Source of the DNA: Veillonella infantium
Lineage (GTDB): Bacteria > Bacillota > Negativicutes > Veillonellales > Veillonellaceae
NCBI RefSeq assembly: GCF_002959895.1
Contig: NZ_PPDD01000008.1
Coordinates: 170,861-234,860 of the forward strand
Length of the DNA: 64,000 nucleotides
Reading direction: 5' to 3'
A program made the translations under genes and the position numbers. Within the stretch, counting starts at the first letter, position 1; each line of letters starts with the position of its first letter. Positions 17,872 through 26,718 of the stretch are shown here, piece after piece. Under the pieces are notes generated by a model. It worked only from the letters and a program-made list of their open reading frames with translations. It was not told the DNA's origin and did no database searches.

Positions 17872-18807
17872 TTGAAAAAGGGGTACATCAAGTTAATAGC
17901 AGCCGTTATACTTGGCATCGCTATTATCGGTGGTGGGATCTACGGGGTGTATACACTCTTGTCATCCAATACAACGACAATTTTATATCGATCAACCGTT
18001 GACGACAAGATCAACGCTATCCGACCTTATATCGTCGCATTAGACTCATATAACGCGTACAGTGTAGCCTATGCAAATCAATTACAACCAACTCTTGAAG
18101 AGTTACGTAATGGGTCCCATAACACGACGATTACATTACCTAAATACAAAGATCTTAAAACAGCGTTAGAGGCTGCAAAGCAAGATAGCCCTACTCCATA
18201 CGAAGATGTAAATCAATCAACTAATGATGTATTAGCAGTGCTAGATCAATTGATTCCTGTTGCGGATCAATTGCAAGCCTACTATGTAGAACGTCGTTTT
18301 GAAAAAGATAATTTCAAAGGTAGCGATGAGTTAGCAGCACAGTATGTACCTCTAGCTGAACAATTCTACGCTACATACAACGCTTTAGATTTAGCCTTAG
18401 ATAATCGTAATAATGAGCTCTATACAGAACGCATGACTGAATATCAAGGTGAAAAACGTGAAAATGCAGTTAACTTTATCGAGTTAAATCTCATGACTGC
18501 CCAAACAATCGACCTTATCGATCCAGATGGAAATACGGATACCCAAAAGGTTGAAGCAAACTTGCAACAAATCACGCAACGCATCAACAAATTACAACCT
18601 GGTACAACATCAGAAACACAAAATGCGGTTCGCGAGTATCAAGACTCCGTAAAAGAATTTGTCGCAGAGGCTCGCAACTATATCATCATCAATTCTTCCT
18701 ACGGCGAAGCATATACACAACTTTTTATAAAATATAACAAAATGGTTGGTAAAGCAAATGTCGTAAATATGGCAGAACTTGATGCAACAGAGCAAAAGAA
18801 AAAATAA
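17872..18807 (+). CDS. DUF3829-like membrane-anchored/exported protein
   Basis: The product has 311 residues. An N-terminal hydrophobic segment (about 8-30) is either an uncleaved anchor or a signal peptide. The rest is a largely helical extracytoplasmic domain rich in Gln, Asp and Glu. The pattern (Y..K.N.Y..A.N near residues 45-75 and an EFVAEARNYI helix late) resembles DUF3829, the YiiG-like lipoprotein family, but no lipobox cysteine is present here. Translation starts at TTG (17872) with AAGGAG nine bases upstream. Function is unknown. It ends at a bidirectional terminator shared with the ABC binding-protein gene. Confidence 0.78.
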   Translation: MKKGYIKLIAAVILGIAIIGGGIYGVYTLLSSNTTTILYRSTVDDKINAIRPYIVALDSYNAYSVAYANQLQPTLEELRNGSHNTTITLPKYKDLKTALEAAKQDSPTPYEDVNQSTNDVLAVLDQLIPVADQLQAYYVERRFEKDNFKGSDELAAQYVPLAEQFYATYNALDLALDNRNNELYTERMTEYQGEKRENAVNFIELNLMTAQTIDLIDPDGNTDTQKVEANLQQITQRINKLQPGTTSETQNAVREYQDSVKEFVAEARNYIIINSSYGEAYTQLFIKYNKMVGKANVVNMAELDATEQKKK

Positions 18808-18817
18808 CTAACTACAC

Positions 18818-18847
18818 AAAGAGGACTAGCCATGGCTAGTCCTCTTT
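18818..18847. terminator. Bidirectional terminator, DUF3829 gene and binding-protein gene
   Basis: AAAGAGGACTAGCC and GGCTAGTCCTCTTT form a perfect 14-pair stem between two converging genes, with T runs on both strands. Confidence 0.88.
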
Positions 18848-18913
18848 TGATATGTCTACAACTACTTTAAATTATATTAACAAGTTTCATTACTATAGGT
18901 TTATATAATAAAA

Positions 18914-20467
18914 TTATTTCCGTTTTAAGTCTTTCGTAATAATATAGTATTCAGATGGAGTTATCTTAATACCATCAATATGGTTATTCCCTACAATATT
19001 AATCTTAGGATATCCAAGGAAGAGTGCTATCGAATCATCTAGCATCAATTGTTGTGCATTGATCACCGCATTACGACGCACCAGTGGATCGTTAGCGCTT
19101 TCACCAAGAGCTAACAATTCATCGAAACGTGGATTAGAGAATCCAGAGCCGTTTGTATCACTACCTGTCCCCCAGTATTGTTTCAAGAACCATACAGGTT
19201 GGCCAGTATTAGCAGTAACTACACTAGAGATGAGCATATCGTAATCTCCAGATTGCGCCAATGTATCGATCACAGCATAGTCTACGATTTTAATTTGTAA
19301 ATCTACACCAATTTTCTTATAGTCCGCTTGTAATGCCTCTGCATATAATGGCAATTCAGGGCGAGATGTATAGGCATAGAAATCAAGTACTAGGTTTTCA
19401 CCATCTTTATCTACAATGCCATCTCCATTTGTATCAATATAACCTTCACGTTTAAGTAATTCTTTAGCACGTTCAATATTATATTTATTAGGGTCCCGCA
19501 ATTGATTGAATCCATAATCAATGGACGGTGGCAATGGAGCCTTACCGGCAACAAAGGTATCCTTCATAAGATTCTTTGCATAGGACTCACGATCTGCTCC
19601 GGCAATGAGAGCCGCTCGAAGATTAGCATTCTTAAGCTTGCCTTTTTGGCTCATCCGAACGAATACATCACGTAAGGATGATTCTTCATAAATAGTAAAT
19701 TTCTTATCGTTTTGGAAGATACCATATTCGCCAGGTCCAATGCTAACGGCCATATCTACATCACCCGCTTGCAATGCCATAGCTCGTGTATTGGCATCGT
19801 TAATAGATGGAATTTCAATCTTACCGAAGCCTGGCTTGCCATCCCAGTAGTTATCATTCCGTGCTAGCTCAGCACGCTCTTTTGTAAATGATGTCACTAC
19901 ATAAGGCCCAGTCCCAATAGGACCTTCCTTCGCAATATCACGACCATTTGCTTCTGCAGTCACATCCATAATTAAGAACAATGGATCTCCCAACAAATTT
20001 GGCAAATTATAATAAGGCTTATCTGTCTTGATTGTAAGCTCTTGACCATTAGCCGTCATTTCTGTGTAATTAAAGAATGTTTTTGCCCGTTTACTCTTCG
20101 CAAAGGTTCGTTCCAAAGACGCCTTTACGGCCTCAGCAGTAAGGGCATTACCATTAGAGAACTTAACCTTATCGTTAATGGTAAAAGTCCAGGTCAGCTT
20201 GTCATCACTTTGTTTCCAAGATGATGCTAACCATGGTTTAGCATTCATGTGATCATCAAACTTGGTGAGTGTTTCGCCAACACCGTACCGTACAACAGCC
20301 CAGCTAAAATAGTTTTCTGTTGGTTCCAAGGTACCAGCAAAGCTAATTGCCCCTACCTTTAATACATCATTAGATGAATCGAAGGATTGATTTATGCAGC
20401 CTACAGTACCAAGGACCGTAACACCCAGCATCATGCTAATCAGTAACGCCTTACGTAATCCTTTCAT
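18914..20467 (-). CDS. ABC transporter substrate-binding lipoprotein (Opp/Nik type), stand-alone copy
   Basis: The 517-residue product belongs to solute-binding protein family 5. The signal peptide ends in a lipobox (LGTVGC, Cys24), so it is membrane-anchored. Family features include SLERTFAKSKRAKTFFNYTE and GTGPYVVTSF. It closely resembles the product at 22398-23966 along its whole length, for example TLEPTEN, GVGETL and TFTINDKVKFSNG in both. It is a recent paralogue. A terminator separates it from the transporter operon and it has its own promoter. Substrates of the family are peptides, nickel or metal chelates; the B12 riboswitch on the paralogous operon hints at cobalt, nickel or a corrinoid. 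Confidence 0.9.
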   Translation of the reverse strand: MKGLRKALLISMMLGVTVLGTVGCINQSFDSSNDVLKVGAISFAGTLEPTENYFSWAVVRYGVGETLTKFDDHMNAKPWLASSWKQSDDKLTWTFTINDKVKFSNGNALTAEAVKASLERTFAKSKRAKTFFNYTEMTANGQELTIKTDKPYYNLPNLLGDPLFLIMDVTAEANGRDIAKEGPIGTGPYVVTSFTKERAELARNDNYWDGKPGFGKIEIPSINDANTRAMALQAGDVDMAVSIGPGEYGIFQNDKKFTIYEESSLRDVFVRMSQKGKLKNANLRAALIAGADRESYAKNLMKDTFVAGKAPLPPSIDYGFNQLRDPNKYNIERAKELLKREGYIDTNGDGIVDKDGENLVLDFYAYTSRPELPLYAEALQADYKKIGVDLQIKIVDYAVIDTLAQSGDYDMLISSVVTANTGQPVWFLKQYWGTGSDTNGSGFSNPRFDELLALGESANDPLVRRNAVINAQQLMLDDSIALFLGYPKINIVGNNHIDGIKITPSEYYIITKDLKRK

Positions 20468-20514
20468 TCACACACCTAACCTTTCTCTATATCACTTCAT
20501 ATGAGCATATTTCA

Positions 20515-20546
20515 ATTATACCCATGGGGGTATGTTACTTAGTCAA
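20515..20546 (-). promoter_or_regulatory. Promoter of the stand-alone binding-protein gene
   Basis: On the minus strand TTGACT (20541-20546) and TATAAT (20515-20520) are separated by 20 bases, longer than the usual 17. A palindromic operator fills part of the spacer and overlaps the -10. Long spacers with internal palindromes are typical of metal-regulated promoters. Confidence 0.6.
20518..20533. promoter_or_regulatory. CsoR-like palindromic operator, site 1
   Basis: ATACCC-ATGG-GGGTAT matches the TACCC-N4-GGGTA form seen in operators of the CsoR/RcnR metal-sensor family. It overlaps the -10 region of the binding-protein gene. A second, longer copy stands at 26271-26299. Assignment to a specific regulator is inference. 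Confidence 0.55.
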
Positions 20547-20639
20547 CTATACTATATATTTAGTGTTAATACAATCATCTCTAAGAAAATTTTCGATATA
20601 ATTATATATATGAGAAAATCTGTATAGATACGTAACATA

Positions 20640-20675
20640 CAAAAATAGCAGTTAGCTCTAAAGCTAACTGCTATT
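20640..20675 (-). terminator. Terminator of the five-gene ABC operon
   Basis: AATAGCAGTTAGCT and AGCTAACTGCTATT form a 14-pair stem with a short loop. On the minus strand it runs into TTTTTG. It separates the operon from the downstream paralogous binding-protein gene. Confidence 0.85.
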
Positions 20676-20779
20676 ATATATGTACCTATTATATTTTACC
20701 CATATTAGTAGGCGAATCCTCTAGTCGAATACACTAGGCGATCGCTACAATGAGAAGTCGGATACGTTGTGCCAAAGTC

Positions 20780-21595
20780 CTATGCTTCTACAGCCGCTTC
20801 TTCTAAAGTAAGTGGCTTATGATCTTGGCCAATTTCAAAGATGGAGCTCAATAGAACTTTTGTATAAGGATGCTTCGCATCAGCTAAGTGAAATGCATCT
20901 AGCTCTTCAACAATAGTGCCTTTGTGCATTACGACCACCTTGTGGCACATAGTACGAATGAACGCAATATCATGAGCGATAAATAGGTATGTTAAATTCT
21001 TCTTTTTTTGTAAACGCGCCAATAAATAGGCAATGGAGTCTTGTACGGATACGTCTAGAGCACTAGTAGCCTCGTCTAATACGAGAATTTCAGGCTCTAA
21101 TACGATAGCACGAGCAATGGCAACACGTTGACGTTGTCCACCAGACATTTCATGAGGATAACGATGCATGAACTCACGAGGTAAATCTACCATTTCAAGA
21201 TAATCACCAGCAATCTGTTCTTCTTTTCCTTTTTCTAGAAGACCAAAGTTGTATAACGGTTCAAGAATAATATCTTTTACCTTCATACGCGGATTGAAAG
21301 CTGCAGATGGATCTTGGAATACCATTTGAATTTTCTTGCGGTATTCTTTTGTTTGCTCAGAGTTCATATGTTGAATCTCTACACCATCTACATAAATCTC
21401 GCCTTCTGTAATAGGCAGCATCTTCATGATCATACGAACCAAAGTCGTTTTACCAGAGCCAGACTCACCTACAATCCCAAGGGACTGGCCTTTTTCTAAG
21501 GTAATATTGATATCCTTACATGCTTCGAGCTCACCACCAGTAGGAAGTGGGAATCGTTTACATACATTTTTTAATTCTACAGCGTAGTTAGTCAA
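20780..21595 (-). CDS. ABC transporter ATP-binding protein (OppF/NikE type)
   Basis: The 271-residue ATPase has Walker A GESGSGKTT, the signature SGGQRQR and Walker B LVLDEATSALD. The C-terminal extension is typical of the second ATPase in Opp/Dpp/Nik systems. I place the start at TTG 21595: GGAGGAGG lies eight bases upstream, and the codon overlaps the end of the preceding ATPase gene by 8 bases. The next in-frame ATG upstream would lie deep inside that gene. It energises uptake together with its partner ATPase and the two permeases. It is the last gene of the operon. Confidence 0.92.
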   Translation of the reverse strand: MTNYAVELKNVCKRFPLPTGGELEACKDINITLEKGQSLGIVGESGSGKTTLVRMIMKMLPITEGEIYVDGVEIQHMNSEQTKEYRKKIQMVFQDPSAAFNPRMKVKDIILEPLYNFGLLEKGKEEQIAGDYLEMVDLPREFMHRYPHEMSGGQRQRVAIARAIVLEPEILVLDEATSALDVSVQDSIAYLLARLQKKKNLTYLFIAHDIAFIRTMCHKVVVMHKGTIVEELDAFHLADAKHPYTKVLLSSIFEIGQDHKPLTLEEAAVEA

Positions 21596-22385
21596 TGTAA
21601 CGACCTCCTCCCAATGTTGGTACCGCATCTTTTAATTGTTTCGTATATTCATTAGATGGATGTTCCAAAATGTCTTGAGGCGTACCAGCATCTACGACAC
21701 GACCTTTTTTCATAACGATAATATAGTCGGACATATAGGCCGCTACACCAAGGTTATGCGTAACCATTACGATAGCAGAATTATGCTCTTTAGCAAGTTC
21801 TAGCATTTGCATAACAACTTGTGATTGTGTTGTTACATCTAAAGCAGATGTAGGTTCATCACCAATCAATAACGCAGGATCCATCGCTAATGCCATAGCA
21901 ATGCCCACACGTTGGCGTTGACCACCAGATAATTCGTGAGGATAACGACGTAATATATCTGCCCCATTAGGAAGAGAAACAGATTCTAATAACTCAATTG
22001 CTCGTCGATCACATTCATCATTGGTAATTTCCACATGAGATTTAAATAATTCTCTAAACTGTTTACCAATGCGAACTATTGGGTCTAAAGCACTACCACT
22101 ATCTTGGAAAATCATGGCCATATCTTTACCACGTATAGCTCTCCATTCTGACTTAGATAGGGTGCGAAGATCTTGACCATTAAAGATCATGGTACCATCT
22201 GTGACCTCACCACCTATAGGCAACAAACCCATGAGGGCACGGATCACGGTAGTTTTACCGGATCCAGATTCCCCTACAATGGTCAATACCTTACCGCGTT
22301 CCAAGGTAAAGTTTACATCCATAACAGCAGGCACACCTTGGTACGCGATGTTAAGGTTCTCTACAGTTAGTATGTTTTCTGCCAT
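21588..22385 (-). CDS. ABC transporter ATP-binding protein (OppD/NikD type)
   Basis: The 265-residue ATPase has Walker A VGESGSGKTTV, signature LSGGQRQRVGIA and Walker B LIGDEPTSALD. It ends soon after the H-loop region, as NikD-type proteins do. Its end overlaps the start of the second ATPase gene. It begins 12 bases after the binding-protein stop, with AAGGAGC upstream. It belongs to the riboswitch-controlled operon. Confidence 0.93.
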   Translation of the reverse strand: MAENILTVENLNIAYQGVPAVMDVNFTLERGKVLTIVGESGSGKTTVIRALMGLLPIGGEVTDGTMIFNGQDLRTLSKSEWRAIRGKDMAMIFQDSGSALDPIVRIGKQFRELFKSHVEITNDECDRRAIELLESVSLPNGADILRRYPHELSGGQRQRVGIAMALAMDPALLIGDEPTSALDVTTQSQVVMQMLELAKEHNSAIVMVTHNLGVAAYMSDYIIVMKKGRVVDAGTPQDILEHPSNEYTKQLKDAVPTLGGGRYID

Positions 22386-22397
22386 TATAGCTCCTTA

Positions 22398-23966
22398 TTA
22401 TTTTGTAATTTTATTAGTAATCCAGTAGTAGTCACTTGGGTACATGACAGCACCTTTCAAGTAAGAACCAGTAACGATATTAGTTTTAGGGTAACCTAAG
22501 AACAATGCAGCACCATCATTCATCAATAATTGTTGAATTTGAATTGCATAGTCACGACGTTTTGCAGGATCGAATTCAGTTTCAGCAGCATCTAACAATT
22601 GGTCAACTTGTGGATTGGAGTAACCAGAACCGTTTTGAGGGTTGGAACCATTGTCATTTGTATGCCAGTAGTTAGCCAAGAACCAGATTGGATCGCCTGT
22701 ATTAGCTGTTACGATATTGGAAATAAGCATATCATAGTCGCCATCTTGACCCATTTTATCGATCAAGTTATAGTCAACTGTTTTAATTTTCATGTCGATA
22801 CCCACTTTTTTGAGGTCAGCTTGAACAGCTTCTGCATAAAGTGGCAATTCAGCACGAGAATTATATACTACGAAGTTGAATGTTAATGGTTTACCATCTT
22901 TATCAAGGATGCCGTCGCCATCAGTATCTTTCCAACCGTCTTCCGCTAACAATTGTTTAGAGCGTTCAGGATTATATGCATTAGGATCTTTCAATTCATT
23001 GAATCCATAGTCCATGGATGGTGGAATTGGAGCAGAACCAGGAATGAATGTACCTTTTAACAATACATCTGCATAGTTTTTGCGGTCTGTGGCAGAAATA
23101 ACAGCTGCACGAACTTTGTCATCACCAAGAACGCCTTTTTCGTTGATACGTGCCAATACTACACGAAGGGATGCAATTTCATCAACCTTAAACTTATCGT
23201 TATTTTGGAATAAGCCGATTTCACCAGGACCGATATTAACCGCCATATCAACATCGCCAGATTGCAAGCTCATAGCACGCGTATTAGGATCGTCGATAGA
23301 AGGAATTTCTACAGTTTTGAAAGGTACTGTACCATCCCAGTAATTTTCGTTGGCCGCCATTTCAGCACGTTCTTTTGTGAAAGATTTAACTACGTATGGG
23401 CCTGTACCGATAGGACCTTCCTTGGCAAAGTTGCGGCCATCTTTTTCAGATTGGACATCAACAATTAAGAATAATGGATCGGCCAAAAGACCAGGCATAT
23501 TAGGATATTCTTTCGTCGTATGAATTACCAATTGTTGACCATTTGCTTCGATGGAATCATATTCAAAGAACGTTTTTGCACGATTGGATTTTTCAAAAGC
23601 ACGTTCGATAGATGCTTTAACAGCTGCAGCATCAACCTTTTTACCGTTGGAGAATTTTACTTTGTCATTGATAGTAAACGTCCAAGTTTTATGATCTGGG
23701 GATACTTCCCATTTAGAAGCAATCCAAGGTTGTGGCTTCATTTTTTCATCAAACTTAGCCAATGTTTCACCTACACCATAACGCATTACAACCCATGCGA
23801 AGAAGTTTTCTGTAGGTTCTAATGTAGATGCGAAGTTAGTTACACCAACCTTTAACACATCCTTGTTAGCAGCGCCATTATTATTGGAACCACAACCAGC
23901 GATGAAAGAACCCATCATCACAATGCTAAGGCCTGCTAAAAGGGCTTTTTTCCAAGATTTTTTCAT
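22398..23966 (-). CDS. ABC transporter substrate-binding lipoprotein (Opp/Nik type), operon copy
   Basis: The 522-residue lipoprotein has a lipobox around FIAGCGSN (Cys25 from the chosen start). SBP family 5 features match its paralogue at 18914-20467 closely. I chose the ATG at 23966 since AAGGAG lies just upstream; eleven further codons are open but have no ribosome site. Its position between the permease and ATPase genes makes it the primary binding protein. The ligand is unresolved: peptide, metal (Ni/Co), metallophore or corrinoid. The cobalamin riboswitch on this operon favours the last options. Confidence 0.92.
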   Translation of the reverse strand: MKKSWKKALLAGLSIVMMGSFIAGCGSNNNGAANKDVLKVGVTNFASTLEPTENFFAWVVMRYGVGETLAKFDEKMKPQPWIASKWEVSPDHKTWTFTINDKVKFSNGKKVDAAAVKASIERAFEKSNRAKTFFEYDSIEANGQQLVIHTTKEYPNMPGLLADPLFLIVDVQSEKDGRNFAKEGPIGTGPYVVKSFTKERAEMAANENYWDGTVPFKTVEIPSIDDPNTRAMSLQSGDVDMAVNIGPGEIGLFQNNDKFKVDEIASLRVVLARINEKGVLGDDKVRAAVISATDRKNYADVLLKGTFIPGSAPIPPSMDYGFNELKDPNAYNPERSKQLLAEDGWKDTDGDGILDKDGKPLTFNFVVYNSRAELPLYAEAVQADLKKVGIDMKIKTVDYNLIDKMGQDGDYDMLISNIVTANTGDPIWFLANYWHTNDNGSNPQNGSGYSNPQVDQLLDAAETEFDPAKRRDYAIQIQQLLMNDGAALFLGYPKTNIVTGSYLKGAVMYPSDYYWITNKITK

Positions 23967-24119
23967 ATAAAATCTCCTTGTACAATTACATATAAACATA
24001 AAACATACACATCATAACTACTACAAACCATAATAGTCATAATGGAAAAACCACATTATTGCTTATTTATTTATCCAACAACTTTCACAAAGCTATCCAT
24101 AAATAAGCATCACACGTAA

Positions 24120-24941
24120 CTAACCTTGATTTTTAGGATCCACTACATCGCGCAAGGAATCAGACCAAAGGTTAAAGATAGCAACTACAATAAGGATGGA
24201 CATACCAGGGAAGGCCATCAGCCATGGACTGGTTTGTAAATATTGACGACCTTCGTTAAGCATAAGGCCCCATTCTGGTGTTGGTGGTTGAGCACCAAAT
24301 CCAAGGAAGGAAAGACCAGCAACCTCAATCATAATAGCCCCAATATCTAGTGCACCTGTTGTAACAACAAGAGGCATAATATTAGGAATGATATGACGTC
24401 TAATAATAGTTGATGTAGATGCCCCCATCATGACAGCAGCCGTTACATACTCTTCGCCACGAACTTTCAATGTCATAGATCGTACCAAACGAGCATATTT
24501 TGCCCAACCTACTACAGATAATGCCAAAATCGTATTCATAATACTACCACCCAAAATACCTGCAATGGCAATGGCTAATACTACACCCGGGAAGGATAGC
24601 ATAATGTCCGCAAAACGCATGAGGACCATTTCGATTTTCCCGCCGAAATAACCGGCTATGGCACCGATAATAGTACCAATGCTTACCATAATCACTACGA
24701 TGGATACACCCATGAACAAGGATAATTGAGTACCATAAATGATACGAGACAATACGTCACGCCCCAGTTTGTCGGTGCCAAACCAATGCTGAGCACTAGG
24801 GGCTTGTAATGCTTTAGACATATCCGATGTGAAAGCATCTCCCGGCGCAAGCCATGGTGCAAAGATAGCAATGAATACGATGACAAGCATCAATGCAGTG
24901 TAGAAAGAGAACAATTTATGTTTCTGAATAAATTCTTTCAT
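24120..24941 (-). CDS. ABC transporter permease (DppC/NikC type)
   Basis: This 273-residue permease has about six transmembrane helices. The N-terminal region contains the OppC-like segment HWFGTDKLGRDVLSR. The cytoplasmic coupling motif is the EAA loop near EEYVTAAVMMGASTSTIIRRHI. The start codon overlaps the stop of the DppB-type permease gene by one base. It pairs with that permease to form the membrane channel. Confidence 0.94.
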   Translation of the reverse strand: MKEFIQKHKLFSFYTALMLVIVFIAIFAPWLAPGDAFTSDMSKALQAPSAQHWFGTDKLGRDVLSRIIYGTQLSLFMGVSIVVIMVSIGTIIGAIAGYFGGKIEMVLMRFADIMLSFPGVVLAIAIAGILGGSIMNTILALSVVGWAKYARLVRSMTLKVRGEEYVTAAVMMGASTSTIIRRHIIPNIMPLVVTTGALDIGAIMIEVAGLSFLGFGAQPPTPEWGLMLNEGRQYLQTSPWLMAFPGMSILIVVAIFNLWSDSLRDVVDPKNQG

Positions 24942-25879
24942 TATGCTCTCTCCCTTTTCAATCTAGGGTCCAACAGAACATAGGATGCATCAACTAGAGC
25001 ATTGACACACATATATGCTAAGGCAACCCATAACACAAAACCTTCGATCAATGGATAGTCGCGCATGGTAATGGCATATACCGCCATATTCCCAAGGCCA
25101 GGCCAGGAGAATACCATTTCAACAACTGCAACACCGCCTAATAGCCAACCGATGAGAACACCTAATATAGTGATGAGTGGTAATACTGCATTAGGCAAAA
25201 TATGACCGAATAAAATTTTCATCTCACTCACACCACGAGCACGTGCGCCGATGACATAATCCTTTTGCATTTCTTCAAGAATAACAAGACGAACTTGGCG
25301 CATGTACTTGGACCCAACTACAACAGCTAATGTAGCGGCTGGTAGAATTACACCGATTGGAGTTACACGAGAGGACGCAATAGGAACGAGCCCTAATTTA
25401 AGACCAAAGATATAAATCAATACAAGGCCTAACCAGAATGATGGCATAGACACGCCTACAAAGGAAGCAGTGCGCAACAGATAGTCGATCCATTTGTTTC
25501 GATTTAAGGCGCTTATAATCCCTGCCGGCAATGCATAGAGCAATGTAAATACTAATGCTGTACCCGCTAACATAACTGTTCCTGGCAAAGCCTCTAACAT
25601 ACGATCTACAACAGGCTTTTTAGCAGAGTAACTCATGCCCAAATCACCGTGTGCAGCATTTACAACCCAGTTCGCATATTGCACTATAAACGGTTTATCT
25701 AGCCCAAGCTGAGCTCGAGTCTCATCAATGAGCTCCTGAGACACGATAGTATCGGCCGTTTCTAGTAGCATCGTTACTGGATCGCCTGGTGCTAAATAAG
25801 TGAGACAAAATGTTAAAAAAGTAATGCCAAACAAGGTTACAATAAATTGTCCCAAATGTTTAGCAAATCGTTTACCCAT
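24941..25879 (-). CDS. ABC transporter permease (DppB/NikB type)
   Basis: This 312-residue permease has six hydrophobic helices. Features include ARAQLGLDKPFIVQY, the EAA-like loop KDYVIGARARGVSEMKIL, and GGVAVVEMVFSWPGLG near the end. It is the first gene of the operon, with GGAGGCGCC upstream of the ATG. The cobalamin riboswitch and terminator lie 120-340 bases upstream. Confidence 0.94.
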   Translation of the reverse strand: MGKRFAKHLGQFIVTLFGITFLTFCLTYLAPGDPVTMLLETADTIVSQELIDETRAQLGLDKPFIVQYANWVVNAAHGDLGMSYSAKKPVVDRMLEALPGTVMLAGTALVFTLLYALPAGIISALNRNKWIDYLLRTASFVGVSMPSFWLGLVLIYIFGLKLGLVPIASSRVTPIGVILPAATLAVVVGSKYMRQVRLVILEEMQKDYVIGARARGVSEMKILFGHILPNAVLPLITILGVLIGWLLGGVAVVEMVFSWPGLGNMAVYAITMRDYPLIEGFVLWVALAYMCVNALVDASYVLLDPRLKRERA

Positions 25880-25996
25880 AGGCGCCTCCTAAACTCTCTA
25901 AACACTAACAACAAATCAAATGAAAACTAATGTTACTATCCGCGCAACGCAGTAGTAAGAGCCGAAATCAAGGAAAAATATAGCTCTCTGAGGACC

Positions 25997-26025
25997 AAAA
26001 AAAGGTTAGTCCACCTGACTAACCT
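25997..26025 (-). terminator. Expression-platform terminator of the cobalamin riboswitch
   Basis: On the minus strand AGGTTAGTC, loop AGGTG, GACTAACCT is followed by seven T residues. It lies between the aptamer and the first permease gene, so it is a likely B12-dependent transcription stop. Confidence 0.85.
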
Positions 26026-26055
26026 AAATTAAGTACGGTATATGCAATACCATAC

Positions 26056-26215
26056 ATTTAGAGCAGGCTTTCTGACTCAGACTCATCGCAATATTTCAGC
26101 CTTCCCAGTTTCCCAGTGACCCTATAATGAAACCTTGCTCCTCATTACAGCTATTTGCATAGTATGGGATTTTCACCCATTTTCCTCTTTTACGCTCGGT
26201 GAACACCGACACTCA
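26056..26215 (-). promoter_or_regulatory. Cobalamin riboswitch
   Basis: On the minus strand the conserved blocks appear in order: GGTGTTCACC, then GAGGAAAATGGGTGAAAATCC, AGCTGTAA (B12-box core region), CACTGGGAAACTGGGAAGGC, and near the 3' end GAGTCTGAGTCAGAAAGCCTGC. These match the cobalamin (AdoCbl-type) aptamer consensus closely. The aptamer precedes a terminator and then the Opp/Nik-type ABC operon. Adequate B12 would therefore stop transporter expression. Confidence 0.92.
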
Positions 26216-26242
26216 CTAGTTCATTCACTTTTATCGATTATT

Positions 26243-26271
26243 AATATACTATATTAATATTCTGTTTACAA
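26243..26271 (-). promoter_or_regulatory. Promoter of the riboswitch-ABC operon
   Basis: On the minus strand TTGTAA (26266-26271), 17 bases, TATATT (26243-26248). The palindromic operator abuts the upstream side of the -35. Confidence 0.55.
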
Positions 26272-26299
26272 TACACATACCCCTTAGGGGTATGTGTAT
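26271..26299. promoter_or_regulatory. CsoR-like palindromic operator, site 2
   Basis: A 29-base perfect palindrome with 13-base arms (ATACACATACCCC and its complement) around TTA. The core TACCC-CTTAG-GGGTA resembles site 1 at 20518. It lies against the -35 of the ABC operon promoter. Confidence 0.65.
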
Positions 26300-26660
26300 A
26301 TCGTGAATTCTCAATATAATTTTTATACTAATAAAAATTATTAATTAGTAATTAAGGTCACATTCATGTATAAACTTATACGAATTATTTTATATATATG
26401 ATTTTTTACTATATTAACTGTATACAACTGTATATATATTAATTATTATGATAATAGCAATTTTTTCATAATTATTTTTATATCTGCCAAAAAACTTTTA
26501 ATCTTTTTATCAACTACCATTTATTTGTAATTAATGGAACATTGATTAATATGCATAGCTAATATATATGTTATCTGTACCTCTTGAACCCCCAAAACAC
26601 CTAATATATGCGCAAGTAAAATTAATACAGTCTTACCATAGTTGCCTCACTCTTACGTAC
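26300..26660. other. A+T-rich spacer, no gene seen
   Basis: This stretch is very A+T-rich with many stops in all frames. I see no gene, RNA or clear repeat beyond the operator and terminator at its ends. Confidence 0.5.
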
Positions 26661-26666
26661 AACATC

Positions 26667-26700
26667 AAAAAGAGGCTGTTACTAGGTAACAGCCTCTTTT
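26667..26700. terminator. potE terminator
   Basis: AAAAGAGGCTGTTAC, loop TAG, GTAACAGCCTCTTTT forms a perfect 15-pair stem just past the potE stop. Confidence 0.9.
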
Positions 26701-26718
26701 AAGACGAGAGTTATTTAA

